DNA from: CAWIHS01 sp963836005
GTDB taxonomy: Bacteria; Pseudomonadota; Gammaproteobacteria; GRL18
NCBI GenBank assembly: GCA_963836005.1
Contig: CAWIHS010000001.1
Span: forward strand, 434,001-498,000
Direction of reading: 5' to 3'
DNA: 64,000 bases
The notes beneath the pieces are model-generated. The model searched no databases. It was not told the origin of the DNA and worked only from the letters and a program-made list of their open reading frames with translations. Below are positions 16,843 through 25,295 of this stretch, piece after piece; position 1 is the stretch's first letter; every line of letters begins with the position of its first letter. A program made the translations under genes and the position numbers.

Positions 16843-18381
16843 CTAACGCCCTTTCGGCGTCAGTTTATCCATTACCTGATCAATGGTAAAGCTGGCCGCT
16901 TTCTGGCGGGGCGGGAACTCCTGGAAGGTTTGCAGAAATTCAGCAACTATACTCTGTGCCGGAGCTAACATATAGACGCGATCCAGTAACCAGTCGTAAT
17001 AGGTATTAGAAGTTACCATGCCCCGTTCATAGGGATCGCGTCTTAAATTCACCAATAAGGGGATCCGTAGTGGCACAAAAGGTTCCATCCAGGCCTGGAA
17101 AGTGGCTTCAACTCGCTGCTCCAGGAAAATGGCCTTCCAGTCCTCATAGCGTAATGCAGTCAAATCGCCGTCATCAGAAAAATAGAAAATTTCCTTACGC
17201 GGAGCTGTTGCTTCTTGACCGGTCAGATAAGGCATGAAGTTATAGCCGTCCAGATGGACTTTATAGTCACGGTTAATGGCCGAGACACCGCCTGCTTTTA
17301 ATTTCTCCTTGATGTCAGGTTCACCCGCAATAGCAAGCAAAGTAGGCAGCCAGTCCATGTGATGCATAATCTCATTGGACCAGGCGCCTGCCTTTATCTT
17401 GCCCGGCCAGCGAACCATGGCAGGCACACGCCAGCCGCCTTCCCAGTTGGTGTTTTTTTCACCCCTGAAAGGTGTCATCGCAGCATCTGGCCAGGTATTC
17501 ATGTGAGGACCGTTGTCAGTAGAGTAAAACACCAGGGTATTATCGGCAATACCCAGGTCATCCAGTTTTTGAAGAAACAGCCCGATATGCCGGTCATGCT
17601 CCACCATGCCGTCACTGTATTCATCCTGACCGGAAATACCACGAAGTTCTTCTTTAACATGAGTGCGAAAATGCATACGCGTGCCATTCCACCACACAAA
17701 CCATGGCTTGCCGGACTTATGCTGACGCTCAATGAAATCCAGCGCGGCTGCGGCAGTTTCATCATCTACCGTCTCCATGCGTTTTTTAGTTAACGGGCCG
17801 GTATCTTCAATTTTACCGTCTGCAAAGGAGTGGATCACACCGCGTGGACCGAACTTTTTACGGAACTCCGGATCTTTAGGATAATCTTCATTCTCCGGTT
17901 CTTCTTCTGCATTGAGGTGATACAGATTACCGTAGAATTCATCGAAACCGTGATTGGTGGGCAGCATCTTGTCCTTGTCACCCAGGTGATTTTTACCAAA
18001 CTGACCAGTAGCATAGCCCTGGGCCTTGAGTAAACCAGCTATGGTGGGATCTTCTTCACGCATACCGCCTTCGGCACCGGGCATGCCGACTTTAGAAAGA
18101 CCGGTACGAAAAACACTCTGTCCGGTAATAAAGGAAGAGCGGCCGGCGGTGCAGCTCTGTTCCCCGTAATAATCAGTGAAGGTCATGCCCTCATTGGCAA
18201 TGCGGTCAATATTTGGTGTCTGGTATCCCATCAAGCCGTGAGTATAGGTGCTGATATTAGATTGACCGATATCATCTCCCCAGACGACCAGAATGTTGGG
18301 TTTTTGAGCCGCTGCCAGCAGGCAGCCGCTGAAAACAGCCAGTAACATTACCAGCAAAACCTGTAACTGAATTCGCAGCAT
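16843..18381 (-). CDS. Exported type I sulfatase (arylsulfatase family)
   Basis: Predicted periplasmic sulfate-ester hydrolase of the formylglycine-dependent family. The core CTAGRSSFITGQ (Cys near residue 77) fits the C-x-[PA]-x-R sequence whose Cys is converted to formylglycine, so a maturase is needed elsewhere in the genome. Metal ligands are visible in VVWGDDIGQSN and STDNGPHMN. GQFGKNHLGD replaces the commoner GKWHLG, as in one arylsulfatase subgroup. I chose the ATG at 18381 because GAGGAG ends 6 nt before it; an ATG at 18408 is in frame but lacks this. A signal peptide (MLRIQLQVLLVMLLAVFSG...LAAA) follows. It interrupts the conserved truA-trpF neighbourhood, has its own terminator, and is flanked by a repeat at its 5' side, so acquisition by transfer is plausible. 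Substrate unknown. Confidence 0.9.
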   Translation of the reverse strand: MLRIQLQVLLVMLLAVFSGCLLAAAQKPNILVVWGDDIGQSNISTYTHGLMGYQTPNIDRIANEGMTFTDYYGEQSCTAGRSSFITGQSVFRTGLSKVGMPGAEGGMREEDPTIAGLLKAQGYATGQFGKNHLGDKDKMLPTNHGFDEFYGNLYHLNAEEEPENEDYPKDPEFRKKFGPRGVIHSFADGKIEDTGPLTKKRMETVDDETAAAALDFIERQHKSGKPWFVWWNGTRMHFRTHVKEELRGISGQDEYSDGMVEHDRHIGLFLQKLDDLGIADNTLVFYSTDNGPHMNTWPDAAMTPFRGEKNTNWEGGWRVPAMVRWPGKIKAGAWSNEIMHHMDWLPTLLAIAGEPDIKEKLKAGGVSAINRDYKVHLDGYNFMPYLTGQEATAPRKEIFYFSDDGDLTALRYEDWKAIFLEQRVEATFQAWMEPFVPLRIPLLVNLRRDPYERGMVTSNTYYDWLLDRVYMLAPAQSIVAEFLQTFQEFPPRQKAASFTIDQVMDKLTPKGR

Positions 18382-18490
18382 TAGCATCTCCTCATAAGTA
18401 AAAAACAAAATTCCTGGTCAAGTATAGCTTGTGAAAACCATATTACAAGGCTCTCAAACTGAGATTGTGACTATGATATTCATTCATAAC

Positions 18491-18645
18491 TAGTGTCCAT
18501 CCGTTTTTAAATGGACACTTGTGGCACAGGGATGTGCTAACATTTTTAATCATGACAAATCATTGAAAATGCAGCAAAAGAAAATCACACTTTTTCTTTT
18601 GTGTTCTATAACATAGCCAGGATGGCTATTTATGAATGGACACTA
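18491..18645. repeat. Family B inverted-repeat element, copy 1
   Basis: Runs from TAGTGTCCATCC to GAATGGACACTA (18634-18645), which are inverted copies with one mismatch. It shares nearly its whole length with 37608-37765, including TGGCACAGGGATGTGCTA, ATCACACTTTTTCTTT and ATAGCCAGGATGGCTATTTA. A second internal hairpin is ATAGCCAGGATGGCTAT. It fills most of the gap between the sulfatase and truA and has no coding capacity. Confidence 0.85.
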
Positions 18646-18690
18646 ACTAGTAGCTTATCTTGAATATTACACGGAGTAGTTACGGTAAAA

Positions 18691-19476
18691 CTAAACAATG
18701 GAGAGTGAATCTATTTGCGGCAGGGCAAACTTATGGTCATAAGTAACTTTGGTTAAATACAGGCCATAGGCGGGAGCTGTCACTCCGCCCCGGGTACGAT
18801 CGCGTGTTTCCAGCACTTGTCTGGCCCATTCCGGCTCTGCTTCACCGGCTCCAATCGTCATTAGTACTCCGGCAATATTTCTTACCATATGATGTAAAAA
18901 AGAGTTGGCTTCTATATCGATATAAAAAAATTCATCGCGTTGGGAGACATTCAGGAAATAGACCTTTTTTACCGGACTATGCGCCTGACAATGAACGGTT
19001 CGGTAAGCATTGAAATCGTGTTCACCGAGAAAATAGTCTGCGGCTTGCTGCATACGCTGCAGATTTAACGGTCTTCTCTCCCACGACACCTGACTGTGTA
19101 GAAATGTGGGACGAACCAGACGGGATAAAATCACATAACGGTAACGTCTTCGCAAGGCAGAAAAGCGGGCATGAAAATCATCACCAACAGGTTTTGCCCA
19201 TAACACGCTGATAGGCGATGTATGCAGATGTCGATTGGTGCCCAGGATCCAGGAACGTTCACTACGTATAGCGGTGGTGTCAATATGTATCACCTGTTCA
19301 GCGGCATGAACTCCGGCATCAGTTCGTCCAGCCACCTGAGTTTTTTCTATACATTGATCTGCAACTTCACTTAAGGCCCTTTCCAGATCACCCTGAACTG
19401 TTTTTACTTCGCCCTGCTGAATCTGCCATCCTGAAAAAGCTGAGCCGTCATATTCAATACCAAGAGCAATACGCAT
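18691..19476 (-). CDS. truA: tRNA pseudouridine(38-40) synthase
   Basis: Converts uridines 38-40 in the anticodon arm of many tRNAs to pseudouridine. The catalytic aspartate motif AGRTDAGVHA is intact (about residue 52 from this start). FHARFSALRRRYRYVI and SFLHHMVRNIAGVL are family motifs. I place the start at the ATG of MRIALGIEYDGSAFSGW, which matches the family N-terminus and gives 261 residues; an ATG 36 nt upstream adds a hydrophobic extension unlike TruA. No clear Shine-Dalgarno precedes either. The neighbours fit the fimV-truA-trpF arrangement, with extra genes on both sides. Confidence 0.95.
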   Translation of the reverse strand: MRIALGIEYDGSAFSGWQIQQGEVKTVQGDLERALSEVADQCIEKTQVAGRTDAGVHAAEQVIHIDTTAIRSERSWILGTNRHLHTSPISVLWAKPVGDDFHARFSALRRRYRYVILSRLVRPTFLHSQVSWERRPLNLQRMQQAADYFLGEHDFNAYRTVHCQAHSPVKKVYFLNVSQRDEFFYIDIEANSFLHHMVRNIAGVLMTIGAGEAEPEWARQVLETRDRTRGGVTAPAYGLYLTKVTYDHKFALPQIDSLSIV

Positions 19477-19573
19477 AGGGCAAACTACTATTAAAAGAAG
19501 CCATTTTAACATAGAAATACTGACCGGATATTACACCTGGATTGATTCAGAGAACTAACAGCTAGCCGGTAGA

Positions 19574-20278
19574 TTAAAGCTGATATTGAGCGAGCACAGA
19601 AAACAATAAAAATAATATCAGCGGAATAATCCATTGAAACCAGCCAGGAGGGTCATTTTCGTCTATGAAGTATTCTTTTGGCGTAGAACTGGAAACTTCT
19701 GCAAATAATTCACGCAGAGCGGCAGTGGAGCCTGTAACCAGATGATAAAATGCTCTGCGTTTCTTATCAACCCATGAACCTGATTGAATTTCCGGTTTAA
19801 TTTGTGCCTTCATTTCAGTTAATTTCTGATTGAGCTTTTCCAGATATTCAATAGTGAGCACTGCTCTCAATATAAAACGTTCTATATCAATTTTAATCCG
19901 TTTCAAAGGAGAAAGTATCCATAACAGAGCCGTTAAAATTTCATTTTTAGTGGTCGTTTTAATGAACAGATTGACGGCCAGGATCAGAGTGATCAAAACC
20001 AGGATCCTGAAAAGACCGGGCAGAAGTAAATAAAGGTAGGGATTTAACTGGCTGATAGAAGCTGATATTTTAGGTGTAAAAAAAATGTAAATCAGCAAAA
20101 TGGATAAAAACAGCCATTTCAGGCGCCAGATCATTGTTCGGGCAGATATCCATAATGACGGTCGTATAATGTAAAACGGGAGCACAACGGCTCCCGTTAA
20201 CAGAAGAGTCAGCCAATTACCCTGGGTGAGAAACAGTGACAGGATAATCAGACTGATTATTTTAATGGCCGGGTGCAT
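19574..20278 (-). CDS. Multi-pass membrane protein, EcfT/CbiQ-like
   Basis: A 234-residue membrane protein of uncertain role. About four hydrophobic segments lie in the first 120 residues (for example IIRPSLWISARTMIWRLKWL follows the second). Next comes an amphipathic region LSPLKRIKIDIERFILRAVL, which resembles the coupling helices of EcfT/CbiQ, the transmembrane subunit of energy-coupling-factor transporters. The C-terminus has one last helix (about 212-230). No ATPase or S-component is nearby, so a transport role is only suggested by resemblance. It lies between fimV (12 bp after it) and truA, and seems to be co-transcribed with both. Confidence 0.7.
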   Translation of the reverse strand: MHPAIKIISLIILSLFLTQGNWLTLLLTGAVVLPFYIIRPSLWISARTMIWRLKWLFLSILLIYIFFTPKISASISQLNPYLYLLLPGLFRILVLITLILAVNLFIKTTTKNEILTALLWILSPLKRIKIDIERFILRAVLTIEYLEKLNQKLTEMKAQIKPEIQSGSWVDKKRRAFYHLVTGSTAALRELFAEVSSSTPKEYFIDENDPPGWFQWIIPLILFLLFSVLAQYQL

Positions 20279-20290
20279 TCATAGCCTGAA

Positions 20291-23200
20291 CTAACCTGCC
20301 AGTTTTGCCTGATTTAATAATGATTCAGCCTGATTTTTTTGCTCATCATTACCTTCAGACATGACTTCGTCGAGGATGCTGGTAGCGGATTCCATATCAC
20401 CCATATCAATGTAGGCTCTTGCCAGATCCAGTTTGGTACCGATGGCATCGAGTTCCGGGAACTCCTGATCCAGATCGGTTATATCAATATCCAGATCATC
20501 TTCTGCCATCAATTCTGCATCATCCAGTTCAAGCCCGTCATCCACTATGCTTTCTTCCTGAATACCAACTGCTTCAAAACCATCATCTTCCAATGCCTGA
20601 TGGTCAGTATTTTCTGCCTCAGTCAGTTCAAGAATTTCATCGTCTTTATCTATAACCTCATCTTCAGCTGCTGAATGCTGTGCTTCAATGTCAAAGTTTT
20701 CATCAAGCACAGGATTGTCGCCAGTTTCCATGCTTTCTTCTAGCTCAGGGCTGTCTTCTAGCTCAGGGCTGTTTTCTAGCTCAAGGCTGTCTTCTAGCTC
20801 AGGGCTGTCTTCTAGCTCAGGGCTGTCTTCTAGCTCAAGGCTGTCCTCAGTCTCAAGGTCTTCTTCAAGCTCAGAAATAATATTATCATCTGCCAGCGCA
20901 AGATCATTTTCTGCTAAATCTTCCAGCTCCATTTCAGCATCGCCAAAGTCGAATGCCTCATCTGTTTCAGAGTCAGAACCCTCAGCAAGTAAAGAGCCTT
21001 CAGCGGGTGAAGAGTCCTCAACGGGTGAAGAGTCCTCAACGGGTGAAGAGTCCTCAACGGGTAAAGAGCCCTCAGCGGGTGAAGAGTCCTCAACATATAA
21101 AGATTTCTCAACAGATAAAGAATCGTCATAGGACAGTTCATCCTGCTCAGATAACTCTTCATCCAGCGAGAATTCTTCACCCAGATCAAATTCTAAAGTA
21201 TTATCATCTGATCCTGTGTCAATTTCAGCAGGTTCTTCGTATAAGTCATCAAGGGTAAATTCAGTATCATCCAGAGTTAACTGAGTGTTCTCCGTTTCAG
21301 AAGTGACGTCGCCATTATCCTCATCATGCAACTCATTTTCTGTTTCGAATAGAACTTGTTCTTCATCATCTAGTGACAGGTCACGTTCAATCGCTTGCAT
21401 GTCACTTGCTTCACTCATCTCATCATCTACTGAAATGGCTGACGCTGTGGCAACAGGTAAAACGATAGAAAGTTTATTTGCCCAGGATTCAATCTTTTTC
21501 CATTCCGGGGTTGACTCATAGTTGTCAGATGTTTCCTGTAACAGCTTTTTAACGATAGTTGCCTGTTCAACAAAAGCATCTTTTTGATTATCGCCATGAT
21601 AAATTTCTAATAATTTTAGCTGGTAATCAAGCCGCGAAGGTTCTTTTTCAATAACCCCTTTGAGTAATTCTTCAGCTTGCTGATAGCGGCCATAGACGAT
21701 AAACACATCAGCTTCTGAAACAGGGTCAGCTTCTGCATCATCAGGCTGTAAGGTTTCCATATCATCCGCTGAAAAATCACTTAAAAATGATGTTTCCAGT
21801 TCATTGGTCCTGTCAGCAGATACTGCCGATGAAACTGTATCAGCCTTAAATTGCTCATCAGCCAGATCAGTTGTGTCAGATTCAAGAATACTCTCTTCAA
21901 AATCAAGCGGCTCCTTGCGGCGTGAACGGGCAATGCCAAATCCGGCAAGTAAAGCCAGTATGGCAGCAATGCCTCCCACGTAAGGCAAATTATCTGAGTC
22001 TGTCAATGTACTGATCAAACCTTCAGTTTCAGGAACTTTAGCTTTGCTATCCTGCTTGATGGGTTTGGCCGGTAGGGCAGGTTTAGTATTTTCTACTGCT
22101 GGTTTGATGGCTTCTGCGACCGCGGCCGTTTCTTGCGGTACACTGTTTAAGGATTCCTCTTGACTAGCTGCTACAGCAGAAGTTGCTTGAGGTTGCTGCG
22201 GAACAGTTTGACTTGCTGTCGATGGTGTTGTTGTTTCTATTGGTTCGTCATTGACTGCTGAATTAACCAGCTCTGAGACGGGCATGTCTAATTTTGCCAG
22301 TTCAACTGACGGGTCAATATGTTCAAAAGCAGTAATAAGGCCTGCTGCATCAACAGTGTCTGATGTTAATGGAATTTCTTTATCGACAACTTCTTCGCCA
22401 GCAGCAGAAACATCATCAGTTTCAGGAGATAGAGCATCTGCTAATTCATTTGATTCAGCGGATGTTGATTCCGTTTCAACCAGAACACCATCAGCAGCAG
22501 CTTCTTCAGCCTGCTGCTCCAGTTGTTTTTGTTGCTGCAGAGTTGCCAATCCTTCATCTTTCAATGCAATCAGGCTGGTTTTAGTCGCAAGAATTTCCTC
22601 AAGTTCCCTGATGCGTGACTGCAGCTCCTGGTTCTCAATGCTTTTAGATTCAAGTTCTTCATTTGCCAGAGCTAGTTTCTGCTTCAGTTGCTCAGTTTCC
22701 TGTTCCCCTTCTTTTCCAACAGCACTGGCTTCATCCGTAGAACCTTCTGCAACCAGAGTTAATTTGCCATCGTGAACAGCTGCTTTATCTTCTCTGCTGG
22801 CCCTGTCTACAATATTAGCATTAGACACGACCTGTTGACGGGTCTGTTTCCAGGTAATGTATTGTTCTCTGGCCTGTCTGGCTGCAGTTGCTTTATCAAA
22901 CTCAGTCAGTGATGCCCTGTCTCTAATTCTCAATACAAAACCAGACTTGAGGTTATTGATATTGTTATTTTCAAAAGCTTCAGGGTTTTCACGCAACAGG
23001 GCCATCATCATCTGATCAATGGAAACATTTGCAGGTGCCATTTGTTTGGCAATGGTATAGAGCGTATCATTGCGTTTGGTTGGTCCGTAATTTAACTCAC
23101 CTGAACCGGACGATACAGTACTCATCTGACTTGTTCTGCCAGTCTGAGCAGGTGCTGCACTGGCAGCTCTGGGCGTTGTTCTTCGAACCTGTGCGGTTTT

Positions 23201-23635
23201 TTGAGTACTGACTGTTGACACAGGGCGTGCTCTGGATCGAACCATTTCAGGCGGATCAACTAATAAGGTATACTCGCGCAATAGTCGGCCGGATTGCCAG
23301 TTAGCTTCGATGAGAAAATTGACGAAAGGTTCTCTGAAAGAACGTCTGCTCGTCACCCTGATATAAGGTGTGCCGTCCTTACGCGTTTGTAGACTAAATT
23401 TCAGCTCGTTAAGAAAATCACTGCGTTCAATATCAGCTCTGGAAAAAGCCAGTTTTGAAGCCAACTGAACATTCAGTGAATCCAGATCCTTATTAGCAAC
23501 TGAATGTAATTCAATTTCAGCACTAAGGGGTTCATTTAAAACCGAGTTTACTTTAATGTCGCCTAAACCCAATGCCCATGTTGATAATGGCGACATCAAG
23601 AATGACACAGTAGATGCAAGGATTAATTTCCGCAC
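20291..23635 (-). CDS. fimV: FimV-family peptidoglycan-binding polar scaffold protein
   Basis: Large inner-membrane protein of the FimV/HubP family, which organises the cell pole and type IV pilus or twitching functions in pseudomonads and vibrios. The 1114-residue product has a signal peptide (about 1-21) and a periplasmic FimV N-terminal domain (LGLGDIKVNSVLNEPLSAEI). A LysM domain follows (GPTKRNDTLYTIAKQM, about 184-240), then a coiled coil (LKQKLALANEELESKSIENQ), a membrane helix (YVGGIAAILALLAGFGIARS, about 560) and a TPR-like cytoplasmic segment. A long acidic tail follows. It ends with the FimV C-terminal domain (DLARAYIDMGDMESATSILD). The acidic tail contains two short tandem repeats. 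Its place after asd is conserved. Confidence 0.93.
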   Translation of the reverse strand: MRKLILASTVSFLMSPLSTWALGLGDIKVNSVLNEPLSAEIELHSVANKDLDSLNVQLASKLAFSRADIERSDFLNELKFSLQTRKDGTPYIRVTSRRSFREPFVNFLIEANWQSGRLLREYTLLVDPPEMVRSRARPVSTVSTQKTAQVRRTTPRAASAAPAQTGRTSQMSTVSSGSGELNYGPTKRNDTLYTIAKQMAPANVSIDQMMMALLRENPEAFENNNINNLKSGFVLRIRDRASLTEFDKATAARQAREQYITWKQTRQQVVSNANIVDRASREDKAAVHDGKLTLVAEGSTDEASAVGKEGEQETEQLKQKLALANEELESKSIENQELQSRIRELEEILATKTSLIALKDEGLATLQQQKQLEQQAEEAAADGVLVETESTSAESNELADALSPETDDVSAAGEEVVDKEIPLTSDTVDAAGLITAFEHIDPSVELAKLDMPVSELVNSAVNDEPIETTTPSTASQTVPQQPQATSAVAASQEESLNSVPQETAAVAEAIKPAVENTKPALPAKPIKQDSKAKVPETEGLISTLTDSDNLPYVGGIAAILALLAGFGIARSRRKEPLDFEESILESDTTDLADEQFKADTVSSAVSADRTNELETSFLSDFSADDMETLQPDDAEADPVSEADVFIVYGRYQQAEELLKGVIEKEPSRLDYQLKLLEIYHGDNQKDAFVEQATIVKKLLQETSDNYESTPEWKKIESWANKLSIVLPVATASAISVDDEMSEASDMQAIERDLSLDDEEQVLFETENELHDEDNGDVTSETENTQLTLDDTEFTLDDLYEEPAEIDTGSDDNTLEFDLGEEFSLDEELSEQDELSYDDSLSVEKSLYVEDSSPAEGSLPVEDSSPVEDSSPVEDSSPAEGSLLAEGSDSETDEAFDFGDAEMELEDLAENDLALADDNIISELEEDLETEDSLELEDSPELEDSPELEDSLELENSPELEDSPELEESMETGDNPVLDENFDIEAQHSAAEDEVIDKDDEILELTEAENTDHQALEDDGFEAVGIQEESIVDDGLELDDAELMAEDDLDIDITDLDQEFPELDAIGTKLDLARAYIDMGDMESATSILDEVMSEGNDEQKNQAESLLNQAKLAG
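20736..20843. repeat. 18-bp minisatellite in fimV, six copies
   Basis: Unit TCTTCTAGCTCAGGGCTG repeats six times in tandem with one or two base changes, followed by a decayed seventh. On the coding (minus) strand each unit encodes six residues of the pattern EDSPEL or EDSLEL in the acidic cytoplasmic tail. The length is a multiple of three, so gain or loss of copies keeps the frame. Confidence 0.9.
20979..21122. repeat. Second 18-bp minisatellite in fimV, eight copies
   Basis: Eight 18-bp units of the type TCCTCAACGGGTGAAGAG; the central ones are nearly identical and the outer ones diverged. They encode six-residue units such as SSPVED, SLPVED and SSPAEG. The unit sequence is unrelated to the minisatellite at 20736 although the unit length is the same. 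Confidence 0.9.
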
Positions 23636-23931
23636 TTGCTAAACTCCCTATTTTGTAATTATTAGATTGAGGCGTGTCTTCTTATAAAGCTGCAAATTAT
23701 CCAATCAAATAAAAATTGGCCGATAATCATTGAAGACTAAACAAATCGCTTAATATTGTTTCTTTTTTAATATCTTAAATAAAAAAATTCAAGAAAAACC
23801 TAACCAGTTAGCAAATAATATAATAATATTGCCAACTGGTTCAAAAACAACCTGTTTAGATGGCTGATTCAGATTTGCTTTTGATGGAGATCACTTTTCT
23901 TCAAAATTGCACTTGTTTAGCAAAAATTATT

Positions 23932-24057
23932 GTAACTACTCAGTGTATTTGAAATATTACACTGAGTGCTTGCTGTCAGGTATTTGTGGAAGAAGTGTCT
24001 GTGGGTCAATAAATGTCTAATCTCAAGTACGAACCTTTTGATACCCTGAGTAGTTAT
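23932..24057. repeat. Family A inverted-repeat element, copy 2
   Basis: Ends GTAACTACTCAGTGTAT and ATACCCTGAGTAGTTAT form the diverged inverted ends of family A. It contains the shared internal motif CAGGTATTTGTGGAAGAAG. Its right end is 4 bp from the asd stop codon. With flanking AT-rich DNA it fills the 426-bp gap between asd and fimV (23636-24061), where the fimV promoter must also lie. Confidence 0.7.
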
Positions 24058-24061
24058 AAAA

Positions 24062-25084
24062 TTACAAATAATCGCGGATCAAAATCTCTGCAATTTGTAC
24101 ACTATTCAGCGCAGCACCTTTGCGGACATTATCTGCAACAACCCACATATCAAGACCGCGAGGATGCGAAATATCTTCCCTGATGCGACTGACAAAAACC
24201 GGATCCTGACCGGCAGCTTCAGTCACTGCGGTTGCATAGCCGCCATCTTCTCTTGTATCGAGAACAACAATACCTTCAAAAGCATTCAATAGTTCGGTCG
24301 CTTTTTCAGCAGTAATTTTTTCTCTGGTTTCAATATGAATCGCTTCAGAATGTCCATAAAATACAGGTACACGAACCGCTGTAGGATTCACCAGAATTGA
24401 ATCGTCGGCAAAGATTTTATTGGTTTCCCAAACCATTTTCATCTCTTCTTTAGTGTAACCATTTTCCTTAAACACATCTATGTGCGGCAGCACATTAAAA
24501 GCGATCTGTTTGGGATAGACTTCGGTTTTGATTTTTTTTGCATTAAGAAGATTGGCGGTCTGCCCTGCTAGTTCTTCAATCGCATTTTTACCTGTACCTG
24601 AAACAGCCTGATAAGTACACACGTTAATTCGCTCTACTCCAACAGCATCATAAATGGGCTTTAATGCAACCAGCATCTGAATGGTTGAACAGTTTGGATT
24701 GGCAATGATACCTCTATTAGTATATTGAGCAATCGCCTCGGGATTTACTTCAGGAACCACCAGAGGAATGTCATCATCATAACGAAAATGAGCAGTATTA
24801 TCGATGACCACACAACCTGCAGCAGCGGCTTTCGGTGCAAACTCTGCGGAAATAGAGCCGCCCGCAGAAAACAGACCGATTTGAGCCTGAGAAAAGTCAA
24901 ACTCATTCAAATCCTGAACAGTAACATTTTTACCGTTGAATTGAATCTTACTGCCCGCAGAACGGGTACTTGCGAGGGGATACAGATTCCTCACTGGAAA
25001 ATTGCGCTGCTCCAGTATGGACATTATGGTTTCACCTACAGCACCTGTCGCACCGACAACTGCAACATCAAATTCTTTCGCCAT
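24062..25084 (-). CDS. asd: Aspartate-semialdehyde dehydrogenase
   Basis: NADPH-dependent enzyme that reduces aspartyl phosphate to aspartate semialdehyde, the branch point to lysine, diaminopimelate, methionine and threonine. The 340-residue product has the nucleotide-binding loop VAVVGATGAVGETIMSILEQ (residues 7-26) and the catalytic Cys in NPNCSTIQM (about 131). QIAFNVLPHID (about 195) and a catalytic-histidine segment RVPVFYGHSEAIHIET (about 240) are also clear. It follows leuB as in pseudomonads and precedes fimV. A family A repeat sits on each side. Confidence 0.97.
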   Translation of the reverse strand: MAKEFDVAVVGATGAVGETIMSILEQRNFPVRNLYPLASTRSAGSKIQFNGKNVTVQDLNEFDFSQAQIGLFSAGGSISAEFAPKAAAAGCVVIDNTAHFRYDDDIPLVVPEVNPEAIAQYTNRGIIANPNCSTIQMLVALKPIYDAVGVERINVCTYQAVSGTGKNAIEELAGQTANLLNAKKIKTEVYPKQIAFNVLPHIDVFKENGYTKEEMKMVWETNKIFADDSILVNPTAVRVPVFYGHSEAIHIETREKITAEKATELLNAFEGIVVLDTREDGGYATAVTEAAGQDPVFVSRIREDISHPRGLDMWVVADNVRKGAALNSVQIAEILIRDYL

Positions 25085-25120
25085 CTTCTTACCCTAATAG
25101 AATATTAATTAATGATTTTA

Positions 25121-25295
25121 GTAACTGTGCAGTGTATCAGGAAGATCCTGATTGCTCTAAGATTGACTGATTCACATGGACGAATCGGCTCATGTCTCAT
25201 GCATGGGCATAAGACAGAAACCATCATCTGACTTCCATCAACGCCTGAAATCAATTACTCAGTGCAATATGTTACATATGCTGAAAAATAGTTAC
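25121..25295. repeat. Family A inverted-repeat element, copy 3
   Basis: Starts GTAACTGTGCAGTGTATC and ends GCTGAAAAATAGTTAC (to 25295), diverged family A ends. The right end overlaps the last codon and stop of leuB (stop at 25294-25292), so the element end supplies the TAA. Inside, CACATGGACGAATCGGCTC matches the family C element at 37807. It fills most of the 207-bp gap between leuB and asd. Confidence 0.65.

Noticed and set aside
17499..17765. 88-codon open frame on the minus strand inside the sulfatase gene
   Set aside because: A shadow frame of the sulfatase gene, without a ribosome binding site.
20736..21122. Regular short repeats that might be a CRISPR array
   Set aside because: The units are directly adjacent without spacers and keep one reading frame in fimV.
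20688..21131. Open frame of 147 codons (Ser-rich) on the plus strand
   Set aside because: A shadow of the 18-bp repeats in fimV on the other strand.
22251..22775. Open frame of 174 codons on the plus strand
   Set aside because: Antisense to fimV, with Ser/Ala-rich composition caused by the acidic coding strand.
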